Below are positions 46,617 through 60,639 of a stretch of DNA of 64,000 nucleotides, in pieces. A program made the translations under genes and the position numbers. Under the pieces are notes generated by a model. The model was not told the origin of the DNA. It worked only from the letters and a program-made list of their open reading frames with translations, and made no database searches. How positions within the stretch are numbered: position 1 is the first letter of the stretch; the number at the start of each line of letters is the position of its first letter. Source of the stretch: Nymphalis io (taxonomy: Eukaryota; Arthropoda; Insecta; Lepidoptera; Nymphalidae); the NCBI RefSeq assembly GCF_905147045.1, contig NC_065917.1, positions 2,248,501 through 2,312,500 of the forward strand. Reading direction: 5' to 3'.

Positions 46617-48093
46617 CTAATCACAGGGCTTTTTGACTTCTGGTTTCTTATGAGAAGGCTTCTTGACGTCTGGTTTCTCAGCACAGTGGTCTTGTTCCTC
46701 ATTGTCCGGCTTTTTGTGGTCTGGTTGATTATCATCCGGTTTCTGATCGGCAGGTCCATCTTCGCATGATTGATTTTCATCTGGTTTTTTACTTTCGTCT
46801 TTGCTTTTAATATCTAGTACTAATTTTTCGAGTAATTTTAAGGTAGGTTCTGTGATAGATAAATAATGATAAATTATTAATGTAATATAAGAATTAACCT
46901 TAATTATATTTACTGTTAGGTGACTGCAGGCTTTTGCATATAAATAAACATATTCTAGATACATTGAAATTATATATTAAGGCTTTGTGAAACAACTAAT
47001 AACATATTGCACCTCCAAGCTGCTGAGTATTGTTGTGTTCAGCTTAAGAGGCGAGTGAGTCAAAAATGCAAGCAAAAGGGACGTAACATCTTAGTTACCA
47101 AAATTGGTGGCGCTGGCGATGTAATAGATAAATATTTCTTACAGAGCCAATGCTTATGGCCGGTTATGGTCCTTACTGTCGAGTGCCTAACATTTTTAAT
47201 TAAAAAAGCAATTAAAACAGATATACTTACTTGGATGCGGTGCAGCAAATACCGCAGCAAGACCCTGAAGCAAGAAATAATTGTATTCGTGACATGATAT
47301 ATCAGAAAGTGATTATGCGACATTGACTGTAATAAATATAACATTTAAGGGAGACACGTATCAAAATAGCGTATCATCGCACGTTGGCTTATGACATTTC
47401 ATGAGTGAGATACAAAGTGAGACCAAATATACGTTTTAATAGCAGTGGAAATGAGTCGATGATAAATTGTTTAATGAAAATTGAAATCATGGTGCGATCA
47501 GTTTAAAGTGTCAATTCTAAAATGGTGATAGGACTTAGTGCCTATCTAGGCAGGTATCATCCACTTATCGCATGTTATCTGCTCGAGAGATGGAAATCAT
47601 TGGAGCTTGTTCCAAATTCAAATCGAATTTGAGAAAAAACTTCCAACTTTTCTCCCCAAGGGGATAACTATGTCCAGCAATTGTAAATTAATATAAAGTC
47701 ACGTGACTGCTTAATACTATAATCTAATCCATATGCGTAATATGCATAACCTTTATCTGTGTTAGGAATCTGTCAAAACATTTAAAAAGTAAATTATCTA
47801 TGGCTTCACCCTAATATCTTTGAGTCCCAAGGTACTCATGAGAATTGATGTGTAAGCATGTGAGCATGTGTACCGATATCACGCACATATTAACGCACTT
47901 ACAATAATAAATCTCACGCTGACGTCATCTGACGCTCGTAGTTTCAGCTAGGTAGGATATTTAACCATCAAAAATATTAAAACAATCACTACGTTTCACA
48001 CTAACATGACATATTATCACGAAAGAAACGTAATTAGCTATTTAAATAATAATTTTTACTTACAAACAGTACAAGAAGTATCGAGAGCTTCAT
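46617..48093 (-). CDS. Gene copy 5: predicted secreted Lys/Pro/Asp-rich protein, three exons
   Basis: Exons 48093-48064, 47264-47231 and 46849-46617, introns of 799 and 381 bp. Same protein, A-type alleles. Intron 1 is 8 bp longer than in the other copies because of the small insertion near 47740. Confidence 0.8.
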
Positions 48094-48126
48094 CTTGGTG
48101 ATAAATAAAGCGAAGACGTTTTCGAT

Positions 48127-48159
48127 AATGATAGAAGTGCATTTGCAGTAGTTTTTATA
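48127..48159 (-). promoter_or_regulatory. TATA box and initiator of gene copy 5
   Basis: TATAAAAA at 48159-48152 and TCATT at 48131-48127. Confidence 0.65.
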
Positions 48160-48357
48160 TGAAAGTTTTTAAGCCGTTTCTAAATTGTGTAAATATATAT
48201 GACGTTTTTCTTTTAGAGCTCCACAAGTTCTTAAAGAAAACCCATAGAAGACTAATCTATTCCAATCGAAGAAGGTCTAAAGACAAACAACATTGATCAC
48301 TGGTCGAGATCATGAATAACCTTGAATATAATATTCATACTACCTCATATTAATTTT

Positions 48358-49323
48358 ACTGGTGGTAGAGCTTTGTGCAAGCTTTCGTCTGGGTAGGTAC
48401 CATCCGGGGTGCATGTCAGTCACCTCCACGTGGTGCACCCTGGGCAACGGGGTCGACCAGCAATCCGATGTTTTTTCCGGATTGCTTGTCGACCGCGGCT
48501 GAGACTGGCGCGGCGGAAGTGTCGCGGGCCGCTCGTGGTACTTCTCTGTTGCGCAAAGTGGACCAGCGAGTGGCTTCGTGGCAAATAGGAGGACTCCGGG
48601 ATTCTTACGGGCCGCCGGAGAGAGAGAGGAGGAGTTGGTCTCCGGGGTCCTTTCGGGCTGCCGGAGTCAGGAGGAGGTAGTAGTAGGAGGAGGGAGAGGC
48701 GGGTTCGCCCAGTTTCAGTGTCGATGCTGGGTGGACGGACTTCGGTCACCATCTTCTCAAACTCGTTTCCCCATCCAGGCGTCAGCCTGTGATGGAACCG
48801 AGGGCCTTGCCTTCACCGGCCGGGCCAAGAGAAGACAACCTCAATAAAAAACAACAGGTGGGTCACTCACCCAAAGCGACGGCCGCAGGCTGGGTCGCGG
48901 TGGTGAGCTAAGGCGTTCCCGTAACCCCGCCACCATGCGGTGAGACGGAAACGAGGAGGTTTTAGTGGGTAGGACGATGGCCTTCTACCCCGTGAGTCCT
49001 ACATATCCGTCCCGGTCGTGTCCGGGCGGGAGGCGTAAATGCCTTTCCTCCTCGAAAAAAAAAAGGGTAGGTACCATCCACTCATTAGATATTTTACCGC
49101 TAAAAACGTAGTATTTGGTATTGTTGTGTTCCGTTTTGAAGGGTGAGCCAGTGTAATTACAGGCACAAGGGACATAACATCTTATTTCCCAAGGTTGGTG
49201 GCGCATTGGTGATGTAAGCGATGGTTAACATTTATTATAATTCAAATATCTATGAGCGTTGGTGACCACTTACCATCAGGTGGCCCATATGCTCGTTCGC
49301 CTCCATATTCTAATAAAAAAAAA
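48358..49323 (+). mobile_element. Metulj-type SINE with GC-rich insert (U5)
   Basis: GC-rich retroposon 48404-49064 between duplications at 48391-48403 and 49065-49077. This is the most divergent of the six inserts, with a small deletion near 48979. Confidence 0.8.
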
Positions 49324-50496
49324 TTAAATCATTGTGGATTTGAAAAAAAAATTACGTTTTGAATATTTCTGACACGCAAATATCAATATCGTTAAATTTA
49401 AAAATTTCCATTTCCTTAAAATTTAAAAACACTAACATAAGTACATACTTTATATTCATTGATTTAATTAAATTATGTATTACTTATCTATATAAGAATG
49501 TATTTACAAAAGAAAAGTAGTGTATGTAGTATATCAGTTGTCTGGTTTCCATAGTACGAGCTCTGCTTAGCTTGGGATCAGATGGCCGTGTGTGAATGAT
49601 GTCCCAGGATATTATTATCGATTTGATGGATTTATTTGTATATGTATATATAACGATTTTAATCATTATCACAGAACCACACAATATTAATTGTCTCTGT
49701 CTTCATATTTATTTTTGATGCATTCTTATATGAGTCACAATTAAATGGCGTTGTATATATCGTTCACTATATAACTAAGCCTTTCGTTAAATAAACATAT
49801 CAAACAACACTTTGTATCTGTTTAAATATAACGGTTATTTTGAATAAAATAATCTTATGTACTTATAGTTTATTCACCGTGCATATATATATTTATTCGC
49901 AAACACAAAATATTTTCATGCCAATTATTTAACATGCAATTATCGTAAGGATTCAAGTCATCCATTTCCCGCCATCAAGAGTATCTGTCAATGTTGTTGA
50001 CAGATTAAAAATGTAGACTATTATTGTTTAATATTTTATTTAATTATAATATTGTTCTAAATATCTATACATCAGATTAGATATAACATGTGTTAGAAAT
50101 ACTTATTCATGTACTTCATTTAATCTTCTTCTTCTGCCTAGCGTTTTCCCGGCCTAGTAGCGCCAGGGTCCGCTAAATATGTACTTCATTTAATATATTT
50201 AATAATTACATATTTTTATATTGTATTTGATTTAATAAAAATATAATCGGTTTCAGAACGTCATTAGTATTGTTTGGTAAAAAAAGTTAAAACAATAGTT
50301 TTTCCCGCGCAGATATAAAAAACGGAGAACTGAACGATTGTCATCGAATTAACAATATATGATATTCTGTTATAATTTAATTTGAAATATTTCATAAGTT
50401 ATTATATATTAAAGATATTAAAATTAACTCATAATAAAATTTATTAATTCTACTGGTGTATTTACTATCAGAAGTGCGATAATTTTCTTTTAAACA

Positions 50497-51055
50497 ATGC
50501 ATCGTTCTAAACGATCACGCTCACGATCACGCGGTCTTTCTGAGAAAAGAAGAAGACAATTTGACAAAGACATTAATGGTACTCATAACAATCATCGTAT
50601 CGATTTATGGCTGTCGAAAGTAAATGAGTGTGCAAAAATATACGGGTGGAGTGAATCTCATATTGTACATTTTGCTTTACCTAAATTGTCGGGTAATGCT
50701 AAAAAATGGTATAATAGTCAAAAAACTGTTTTGTATAGCTGGTCAGAGTGGCAAACATTACTTCGTAAAGCTTTTCCATCCGAAACTAATTTCGGTGTCA
50801 TTTTAACAGAAATGCTCGACAAACGAATGAGGGTAGGAGGAGTTGTTTAGACGAGTATTTCTATGATAAAAATAATTTATTAAATGCATGTAATATTTTT
50901 GGTAAGAAGGCGGTAGATTGCATTATACACGGTATAGATGATCGTAAAATAAGTGCTGGTGCGTCGGCCGCGCGTTTTACAGAGCCTGAAGACTTGTTGA
51001 AATTTCTTAAAGACGTTTGTAAAGAACATGAAGATATTCCAGTAAATATGAAATG
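50497..51055 (+). pseudogene. E gag in E5, frameshifted
   Basis: Normal for 115 codons (to RMRVG), then ggaggagttg replaces ggagattg and the frame ends at 50850. The remaining gag sequence runs on in another frame to 51055. Confidence 0.85.
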
Positions 51056-51149
51056 ATATTAATTGCAAATGGTGTACACTGTAAACAAATTGTAACAGTT
51101 TTTATACAACTGAAGAGTTTGCTTTGTTACAAAATATTTAACAATTATC

Positions 51150-52229
51150 AAAAGTTGACTGGTCTTCCTTGCCATTAATAATGTTTGACAATATTGTCAT
51201 CCCTTATTGCGATTGTGTTAAAAACTTGGGAGTTTTCCTTGATAACACTCTTAGCTGGACTCGCCATGTAAATGAGATCAGCAGGAAGGTGTTTGTTGCG
51301 CTGAGGTCTTTGCGTCGTCTTCGACATTTTCTTCCAATTCCTACTAAAATTATGCTCGCACAGACTCTACTCCTTCCTATCCTTGATTATGCTGACGCAA
51401 GCTTTGTTGATTTAACCGAAGACCAATTAACTAAGCTTGAAAGACTTCAAAATACATTTATTCGGTTTATATTTGGATTACACAAATATGACCACATTTC
51501 ACAATTTCGTTCTCGTCTTAATTGGTTACCCATTCGACTTCGCCGGTATATGCACATCCTGTCTATTCTGTACTGCGTTTTGTCTCACCCTTATACTCCC
51601 CCTTACTTGAAGGAGAAATTTTTATTTTTAGGAAATCCTGGAGAAGTAGTTCGTTCTGTGAAGAGATGGATTTTAAAGGTGCCCGAACATAAGTCATCTT
51701 TTTATAATAATTCTTTTACAATTCAGGCTATTAAACTCTGGAACGATCTTCCTATAAATATTCGGGAGGCCAAATCTATAAATATTTTTAAAAAACTTGT
51801 AAAAGATCACTTTTTGTCTCAAATGTCTTATCACCAATAATTTCTTTTATTTCAGTATTTCTTGTATTAGTCATCTGCTTTTCTTTTTTCTTTTTTGTTA
51901 TGTTTGAGGACTTATCGTTTTATTCGTTGTTGCTGTACACAGTATGTATTTATATCATATTCATATACTTATAATTTTGTATGTACTGATAATATAATTT
52001 ATTTATGGATATATTTATAATATGTGTATTTTATATTTACATTTAATAATTGGTTTTGTTTTAATTAAATATTAATATTATTTTATTCATACCACCACCT
52101 ACCCCATATCCTATCTGTAATTACTTACACTCGGTTACCTGGAAGAGATCTCTGTGTAGCGATAATATACATGCTTTGTATTTTTCTCTTTGTGGTGTGA
52201 TGTACAATAAAAGTATTAAAGTAAAGTAA
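51150..52229 (+). pseudogene. LINE fragment inside E5
   Basis: 223-codon frame at 51169-51840, the same post-RT region as in E2. Confidence 0.8.
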
Positions 52230-53635
52230 CTTTTATATTTTAACATCTATGATGTATTAAAGTAAAGTAACTTTTATATTTTAACATGAAAATATGCATT
52301 ATAACAAAGTGTGATTGTGAATTACATAATTAGAGTTGAAATTTTAAAATTATATTTTTGAAATTTGAAAATAAATTAGTTAGAAAGAGAAATATAGAAA
52401 ATATGAATATTAAAAAAAAAGTAAGATGATTGATGTAAAGATGAATTATTTGTTGTTGGGAAGTTTCACACGGTCACACTGGTGATGACAGGTGAAATGC
52501 CAACAAGATAAATAAGAACTGAGTTTGGTTGGGAAGTCTCACACGGTCACAATATTATGTGATGAGGGGTGAGGTGCTAACCTCATGATTGTGGAAGTCG
52601 ACTAATATGTCGTGGTTGGGAAGTCTCACACGGTCACAGTAAGTGAAGAGGTGATGATGAGGTGCTAACCTGTGTAGTCAATGCTCGCATAATCATTAAC
52701 GAGGGGTGTATTGCCTAGTTATCAATAGTGGAGGAGGAGTAAGTTTTAGGACAAACTTAATAGTCAGAATGGCCGAATGTTAGAAATACTTATTTATGTA
52801 CTTCATTTAATATATTTAATAATTACATATTTCTATATTGTATTTGATTTAATAAAAATATAATCGGTTTCAGAACGTCATTGGTATTGTTTGGTAAAAA
52901 AAAGTTAAAACAATAGTTTTTCCCGCGCAGATATAAAAAACGGAGACTTGAACGATTGTCATCGAATTAACAATATATGATATTCTGCTATAATTAAATT
53001 TAAAATATCTCATAAGTTATTATATTAAAGATATTAAAATTAACACGTAATAAAATCTATTAATTCTACTGGTGTATTTATTACATGTGAATAACAGAAA
53101 ATTGCAGATAAAATGTTCCTTGAAAACAGGTTGAAGTTTAATGTACCTTTGAAAAAAGGTTAATGTACCTTTTAAAATGATTATTCAATTTTTAATAAAT
53201 ATATAATTTATTATATTTAATTATTTACATCGATGCCTTAATATACAAATAGAAATTAAAAATATCTATACAAATAGTGACCGCGTGTAATGGTGGCAAG
53301 AAAAAAGCAACATTTTCCCTTTGAATCGCTATTTGTATCCTCTGGGCAAAAAATGGACCAGTCTGTTTCCAGTAGAGGCAATAAGACGAGGATTGATTAA
53401 TTAAATTGAGCTTAGATAATCTACTTGATTACATCACTTTTTTGACTTCGACTTTGTTTATTTGTATTGTATAAACAAAAAAACACAAAATTAAACGCAT
53501 TCAATTTATTACAATAATTGAGTAAAATATATATATCTACGCCATTATTTGTAAATTTAAAGAATTTCAATTGTAAGTAAGAAATATCTACTTATCTACA
53601 TTTAGCTAATAATCATCCATTTTGTCGTCTGGTTT

Positions 53636-55103
53636 CTAATCACAGGGCTTTTTGACTTCTGGTTTCTTATGAGAAGGCTTCTTGACGTCTGGTTTTTCAG
53701 CACAGTGGTCTTGTTCCTCATTGTCCGGCTTTTTGTGGTCTGGTTGATTATCATCCGGTTTCTGATCGGCAGGTCCATCTTCGCATGATTGATTTTCATC
53801 TGGTTTTTTACTTTCGTCTTTGCTTTTAATATCTAGTACTAGTTTTTCGAGTAATTTTAAGGTAGGTTCTGTGATAGATAAATAATGATAAATTATTAAT
53901 GTAATATAAGAATTAACCTTAATTATATTTACTGTTAGGTGACTGCAGGCTTTTGCATATAAATAAACATATTCTAGAACATTGAAATTATATATTAAGG
54001 CTTTTTGAAACAACTAATAACATATTGCACCTCCATGCTGCTGAGTATTGTTGTGTTCAGTTTAAGAGGCGAGTGAGTCAAAAATGCAAGCAAAAGGGAC
54101 GTAACATCTTAGTTACCAAAATTGGTGGCGCTGGCGATGTAATAGATAAATATTTCTTACAGAGCCAATGCTTATGGCCGGTTATGGTCCTTACTGTCGA
54201 GTGCCTAACATTTTTAATTAAAAAAGCAATTAAAACAGATATACTTACTTGGATGCGGTGCAGCAAATACCGCAGCAAGACCCTGAAGCAAGAAATAATT
54301 GTATTCGTGACATGATATATCAGAAAGTGATTATGCGACATTGACTGTAATAAATATAACATTTAAGGGAGACACGTATCAAAATAGCGTATCATCGCAC
54401 GTTGGCTTATGACATTTCATGAGTGAGATACAAAGTGAGACCAAATATACGTTTTAATAGCAGTGGAAATGAGTCGATGATAAATTGTTTAATGAAAATT
54501 GAAATCATGGTGCGATCAGTTTAAAGTGTCAATTCTAAAATGGTGATAGGACTTAGTGCCTATCTAGGCAGGTATCATCCACTTATCGCATATTATCTGC
54601 TCGCGAGATGAAAATCATTGGAGCTTGTTCCAAATTCAAATCGAATTTGAGAAAAAACTTCCAACTTTTCTCCCCAAGGGGATAACTATGTCCAGCAATT
54701 GTAAATTAATATAAAGTCACGTCACTGCTTAATACTATAATCTAATCCATATGCGTCTACCTTTATCTGTGTTAGGAATCTGTCAAAACATTTAAAAAGT
54801 AAATTATCTATGGCTTCACCCTAATATCTTTGAGTCCCAAGGTACTCATGAGAATTGATGTGTAAGCATGTGAGCATGTGTACCGATATCACGCACACAT
54901 TAACGCACTTACAATAACAAATCTCACGCTGACGTCATCTGACGCTCGAAGTTTCAGCTAGGTAGGATATTTAACCATCAAAAATATTAAAACAATCACT
55001 ACGTTTCACACTAACATGACATATTATCACGAAAGAAACGTAATTAGCTATTTAAATAATAATTTTTACTTACAAACAGTACAAGAAGTATCGAGAGCTT
55101 CAT
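53636..55103 (-). CDS. Gene copy 6: predicted secreted Lys/Pro/Asp-rich protein, three exons
   Basis: Exons 55103-55074, 54282-54249 and 53868-53636, introns of 791 and 380 bp. Same protein, B-type alleles. All splice and promoter signals are intact. Confidence 0.8.
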
Positions 55104-55136
55104 CTTGGTGATAAATAAAGCGAAGACGTTTTCGAT

Positions 55137-55169
55137 AATGATAGAAGTGCATTTGCAGTAGTTTTTATA
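55137..55169 (-). promoter_or_regulatory. TATA box and initiator of gene copy 6
   Basis: TATAAAAA at 55169-55162 and TCATT at 55141-55137. Confidence 0.65.
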
Positions 55170-55367
55170 TGAAAGTTTTTAAGCCGTTTCTAAATTGTGT
55201 AAATATATATGACGTTTTTCTTTTAGAGCTCCACAAGTTCTTAAAGAAAACCCATAGAAGACTAATCTATTTCAATCGAAGAAGGTCTAAAGACAAACAA
55301 CATTGATCACTGGTCGAGATCATGAATAATCTTGAATATGATATTCATACTACCTTCTATTAATTCT

Positions 55368-56339
55368 ACTGGTGGTAGAGCTTTGTGCAAGCTCTCGTCT
55401 GGGTAGGTACCATCCGGGGTGCATGTCAGTCACCTCCACGTGGTGCACCCTGGGCAACGGGGTCGACCAGCAATCCGATGTTTTTTCCGGATTGCTTGTC
55501 GACCGCGGCTGAGACTGACGCGGCGGAAGTGTCGCGGGCCGCTTCTGGTACTTCTCTGTTGCGCAGTGTGGACCAGCGAGCGGCTTCGTGGCAAATAGGA
55601 GGACTCCGGGGTTCTTATGGGCCGCCGGAGAGAGAGAGGAGGAGTTGGTCTCCGGGGTCCTTTCGGGCTGCCGGAGTCAGGAGGAGGTAGTAGTAGGAGG
55701 AGGGAGAGGCGGGTTCGCCCAGTTTCAGTGTCGATGCTGGGTGGACGGACTTCGGTCACCGTCTTCTCAAACTCGTTTCCCCATCCAGGCGTCAGCCTGT
55801 TGTGGGACCGAGGGCTTTGCCTTCACCGGCCGGGCCAAGAGGAGACAACCTCAATAAAAAACAACAGGTGGGTCACTCACCCAAAGCGACGGCCGCAGGC
55901 TGGGTCGCGGTGGTGAGCTAACGCGTTCCCGTAACCCCGCCACCATGCGGTGAGACGGAAACGAGGAGGTTTTAGTGGGTAGGACGATGCTGATGACCTT
56001 CTACCCCGTGAGTCCTACATACCCGTCCCGGTCGTGTCCGGGCGGGAGGCGTAAATGCCTTTCCTCCTCGAAAAAAAAAGGGTAGGTACCATTCACTCAT
56101 TAGATATTCTACCACAAAAAAGCAGTATTTTGGGTATTGTTGTGTTCCGTTTTGAAGGGTGAGCCAGTGTAATTACAGGCACAAGGGACATAACATCTTA
56201 TTTCCCAAGGTTGGTGGCGCATTGGTGATGTAAGCGATGGTTAACATTTATTATAATTCAAATATCTATGAGCGTTGGTGACCACTTACCATCAGGTGGC
56301 CCATATGCTCGTTCGCCTCCATATTCTAATAAAAAAAAA
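55368..56339 (+). mobile_element. Metulj-type SINE with GC-rich insert (U6)
   Basis: GC-rich retroposon 55414-56079 between gggtaggtaccat copies at 55401-55413 and 56080-56092. Confidence 0.8.
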
Positions 56340-57812
56340 TTAAATCATTGTGGATTTGAAAAAAAAATTACGTTTTGAATATTTCTGACACGCAAATATC
56401 AATATCGTTAAATTTAAAAATTTCCATTTCCTTAAAATTTAAAAACACTAACATAAGTACATACTTTATATTCATTGATTTAATTAAATTATGTATTACT
56501 TATCTATATAAGTATGTATTTACAAAAGAAAAGTAGTGTATGTAGTATATCAGTTGTCTGGTTTCCATAGTACGAGCTCTGCTTAGCTTGGGATCAGATG
56601 GCCGTGTGTGAATGATGTCCCAGGATATTATTATCGATTTGATGGATTTATTTGTATATGTATATATAACGATTTTAATCATTATCACAGAACCACACAA
56701 TATTAATTGTCTCTGTCTTCATATTTATTTTTGATGCATTCTTATATGAGTCACAATGAAATAGCGGTGTATATATCGTTCATTATATAACTAAGCCATT
56801 TACCTTTCGTTAAATAAACATATCAAACAATACTTTGTATCTGTTTAAATATAACGGTTATTTTGAATAAAATAATCTTATGTACTTATATTTCATTTAT
56901 ATTATAATTCATTCACCGTGCACATATATATGTTTATTCGCAATCACAAAATATTTTCATGCCAATTATTTAACATGCAATTATCGTAAGGATTCAAGTC
57001 ATCCATTTCCCGCCATCAAGAGTATCTGTCAATGTTGTCGACAGATTAAAAATGTAGACAATTATTGTTTAATATTTTATTTAATTATAATATTGTTCTA
57101 AATATCTATACATCAGATTAGATATAACATGTGTTAGAAATACTTATTCATGTACTTCATTTAATCTTCTTCTTCTGCCTAGCGTTTTCCCGGCCTAGTA
57201 GCGCCAGGGTCCGCTAAATATGTACTTCATTTAATATATTTAATAATTACATATTTCTATATTGTATTTGATTTAATAAAAATATAATCGGTTTCAGAAC
57301 GTCATTAGTATTGTTTGGTAAAAAAAGTTAAAACAATAGTTTTTCCCGCGCAGATATAAAAAACGGAGAACTGAACGATTGTCATCGAATTAACAATATA
57401 TGATATTCTGTTATAATTTAATTTGAAATATTTCATAAGTTATTATATATTAAAGATATTAAAATTAACTCGTAATAAAATTTATTAATTCTACTGGTGT
57501 ATTTATTATCAGAAGTGGGATAATTTTCTTTTAAACAATGCATCGTTCTAAACGATCACGCTCACGATCACGCGGTCTTTCTGAGAAAAGAAGAAGACAA
57601 TTTGACAAAGACATTAATGGTACTCATAACAATCATCGTATCGATTTATGGCTGTCGAAAGTAAATGAGTGTGCAAAAATATACGGGTGTAGTGAATCTC
57701 ATATTGTACATTTTGCTTTACCTAAATTGTCGGGTAATGCTAAAAAATGGTATAATAGTCAAAAAACTGTTTTGTATAGCTGGTCAGAGTGGCAAACATT
57801 ACTTCGTAAAGC

Positions 57813-60262
57813 TTTTTTTTTTTTTTTATATTCGCCGGGAGGGCAAATGACTCTACTCCACCTGATGGTAAGTGGTAGTACAGTCCAAACGCGACGACGG
57901 CCAGTACAGACGGGAAAAACGTTCTGCACTAGCCGCCTTCGCCTTGCCGGCCCGCAAGATGCCTCTTCACGCCTCGTTTGAAGAAACTCGGGTTGTAAGA
58001 GGAGGGGAACACGTGAGCTGGTAAGGAATTCCATTTTTTGGAAGTGCGACAAAGAAAGGAGTTGCCAAATTTCTTTGTTCGCGATGGAATTGATGTCACA
58101 GTTAGGCGGTGACATCGAGAACCAGCTCGAGTGGACTTAAGAAGGAAGGGGGAAGCAGGAATTAGAGAGAATAATTCCTCAGAGCACTCGCCGTGATACA
58201 GTCGATAGAAAGCGCTCAGTGCTGCTATCTCACGACGCAATTGTAAAGGTTCAAGGGTGTTTGTGACCTTTACGTCGCCAATAATGCGTACGGCACGTCG
58301 CTACAACCGGTCCAAGGCCTCAAGTAGGTATTTAGCGGAGCCATCCCAAAGGTGCGAGCAATATTCCACGCAAGACCGTACCTGTGTTTTGTACAGCAGG
58401 CACAGTTGTTGTGGCGTGAAAAAGCGCCGCACCTTGTTCAGAACTCCGAGTTTCCGTGAAGCTGTTTTTATAACAGCCTCGATGTAATCCCTTGGACTAA
58501 GGTCGCAGCGAACGTCAATCCCCAGCATGGCGATTTTGCTTTGCATCACCAGCGGAGTACCACAGAGGGAGGGAAGAGGGGAAAATGTTGACTTTTTCGC
58601 CGTGAGAGCGCATACCTGTGTTTTCTTGGCATTAAACTCAACAAGATTATCAGAGCCCCATTTGGCGATGAGCTCTAATGTCCTATCGAGTTCAATGACA
58701 AGATTCTTCCGCCTCTCCTCAATTTCCGCTCGCCCAGCCACTGCGCGTCCGTGGTATCCACCATGCACTGTACTATCGTCTGCATAGCAATGTATGTTCC
58801 CAAGAGAGAGCATATCATTGATATGCAAAAGAAAGAGTGTGGGAGATAGCACAGATCCCCGGGTAGACCCCAGCATTCACTACATAGAATTGTGAAGCGC
58901 AACCATCAACTAAAACACGAAGGCTACGCTTGTGTAGGAAGCTGGCAATCCAGGTGCATAGCTGAGCAGGCAGACCATATGCCGGCAGCTTGGAGAGAAG
59001 ACTTCTGTGCCAGACCCTGTCGAAAGCCTTGGAGATATCGAGGCTGACAGCCAACGATTCTCCATGCTTGTCGATAGCTTCACCCCAGAGGTGCGTTACG
59101 TACGCTAGAAGATCACCTGTGGACCGTTTTGGTCGAAACCCGTATTGACGATCATTACTTAAAGAGTGATCTTCTAGGTAATGGATCAGTTGGTTGTTTA
59201 AAATCCGTTCCATCACCTTACAAAGTACTGAGGTGATAGCTATTGGCCGATAATTTGCCGGGTCAGACCGATCCCCTTTTTTGGGAACCGCTTGCACATT
59301 AGCTCTTCTCCAAGCCTCCGGCACACTTCCCGAAGAGAGAGAAAGTTGAAACAGGCGCGTTAACACAGGAGACAGCTCCGCTGCGCACTTCTTCAGCACT
59401 ATGGCTGGTATTCCATCGGGACCGCTAGCTTTCCGTACATCAAGTGATTGCAGCTCCGCACGCACATCACGTTGCCTGATTTTAATGTCAGGCATCGTAT
59501 GGCCACATGCAGGTATTGTAGGTGGCAGTGCACTACAATCATCGATGACGGAATTGTCGGCAAAGAGTTTAGCCAGGAGATCAGCTTGCTCTTGCGGACT
59601 GTGAGCTAGCGATCCGTCCGGATTTCTGAGCGGTGGCAGCGAAGGTTGGCAGAAATTGTTTTGCACAGACTTGGTCAGACGCCAGAAGCTACGGGAGCCC
59701 CTAGGATGCGAAACAAGGTCATGACCAATCTGTACAATGCGCTGTGCATCCGCTCTCGTGTATGCCTTTCTACAGGACTTGGAATTTTTATTATAGTTTG
59801 CTTTCAGTGAGTCAATGTTAGATGCCCCGGTTATGCAGCCGTTGATCCACTTGCGATATGCCGCCTGCTTAGATGATACAGCATCGGCACATTCACGAGT
59901 GAACCAACGGTTACGCGTACTCCTACTGACGAGATCTGAGCTAGGAATGTAGTATTCCATTCCCAGCATGATCTCGCCAGCAACAGCAGCGGCACTAGCT
60001 GTCGGGTCATTTCCACTGAAGCAACGTTCCTTCCAAGGGACCGACGCATAGTAATCGCGCATACCGTCCCAATCCGCCGACTTATAGTGCCAAACGCGAC
60101 GTTTGCATACCGCTAGTGGCGGCAGCTTGGCCTGTGGCACTTTGGTAGAAATAAGGCTGTGATCCGAAGAGCCAAAAGGAGCCTGAACCACAACCTGATA
60201 TTCCACCGGGTGAGAAGTCAGCAGAAGGTCCAGTAGAGAAGGTGCTTGCCCATCAATGTCTG
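57813..60262 (-). mobile_element. LINE A, 5'-truncated (copy in E6 gag)
   Basis: Poly-T tail at the left inside gag and the same right junction as the copy ending at 9440. The 3' UTR is complete here, including the part (about 57990-58165) missing from the other copy. Confidence 0.88.
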
Positions 60263-60269
60263 TTTCCAT
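58301..60269 (-). pseudogene. LINE A ORF2 remnant, frameshifted
   Basis: Two frames: 60269-58815 (endonuclease end to QFYVVNAG) and 58876-58301 (SVLSPTLFLLHIND, YADD, to the EALDRL stop). The break is one extra base near 58860 (ccccgggtagacc versus ccctgggggacc in the other copy). Confidence 0.88.
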
Positions 60270-60639
60270 CCGAAACTAATTTCGGTGTCATTTTAACAGA
60301 AATGCTCGACAAACGAATAAGGGTAGGAGATTGTTTAGATGAGTATTTCTATGATAAAAATAATTTATTAAATGCATGTAATATTTTTGGTAAGAAGGCG
60401 GTAGATTGCATTATACACGGTATAGATGATCGTAAAATAAGTGCTGGTACGTCGGCCGCGCGTTTTACAGAGCCTGAAGACTTGTTGAAATTTCTTAAAG
60501 ACGTTTGTAAAGAACATGAAGATATTCCAGTAAATATGAAATGATATTAATTGCAAATGGTGTACACTGTAAACAAATTGTAACAGTTTTTATACAACTG
60601 AAGAGTTTGCTTTGTTACAAAATATTTAACAATTATCAA

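Larger units (their letters stand above)
46087..50090 (+). repeat. Tandem unit copy U5
   Basis: About 4.0 kb, A-type, closest to U4. Holds gene 5. Small unique changes: aatatgcataacc near 47740 and acctcatattaatttta near 48342. 49324-50090 is AT-rich with nothing recognised. Confidence 0.9.
50091..53082 (+). mobile_element. Element E5
   Basis: 5' LTR 50091-50467, gag with a frameshift, LINE fragment about 51150-52229, tandem repeats 52452-52715, 3' LTR 52778-53082. The motif after the 5' LTR is mutated to tcagaagtgcgataat. A 41-bp tandem duplication at the LINE fragment end (about 52213-52290) is unique to this copy. Confidence 0.86.
53083..57131 (+). repeat. Tandem unit copy U6
   Basis: About 4.05 kb, B-type, nearly the same as U3 apart from the palindromes. 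Holds gene 6. 56340-57131 is AT-rich with nothing recognised. Confidence 0.9.
57538..60544 (+). pseudogene. E gag in E6, interrupted by LINE A
   Basis: Gag codons run to LLRKAF at about 57812, then LINE A. Gag resumes at FPSETNFG after 60268 and ends at 60544. Removing the LINE would leave one frame, so only the insertion breaks it. Confidence 0.85.
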
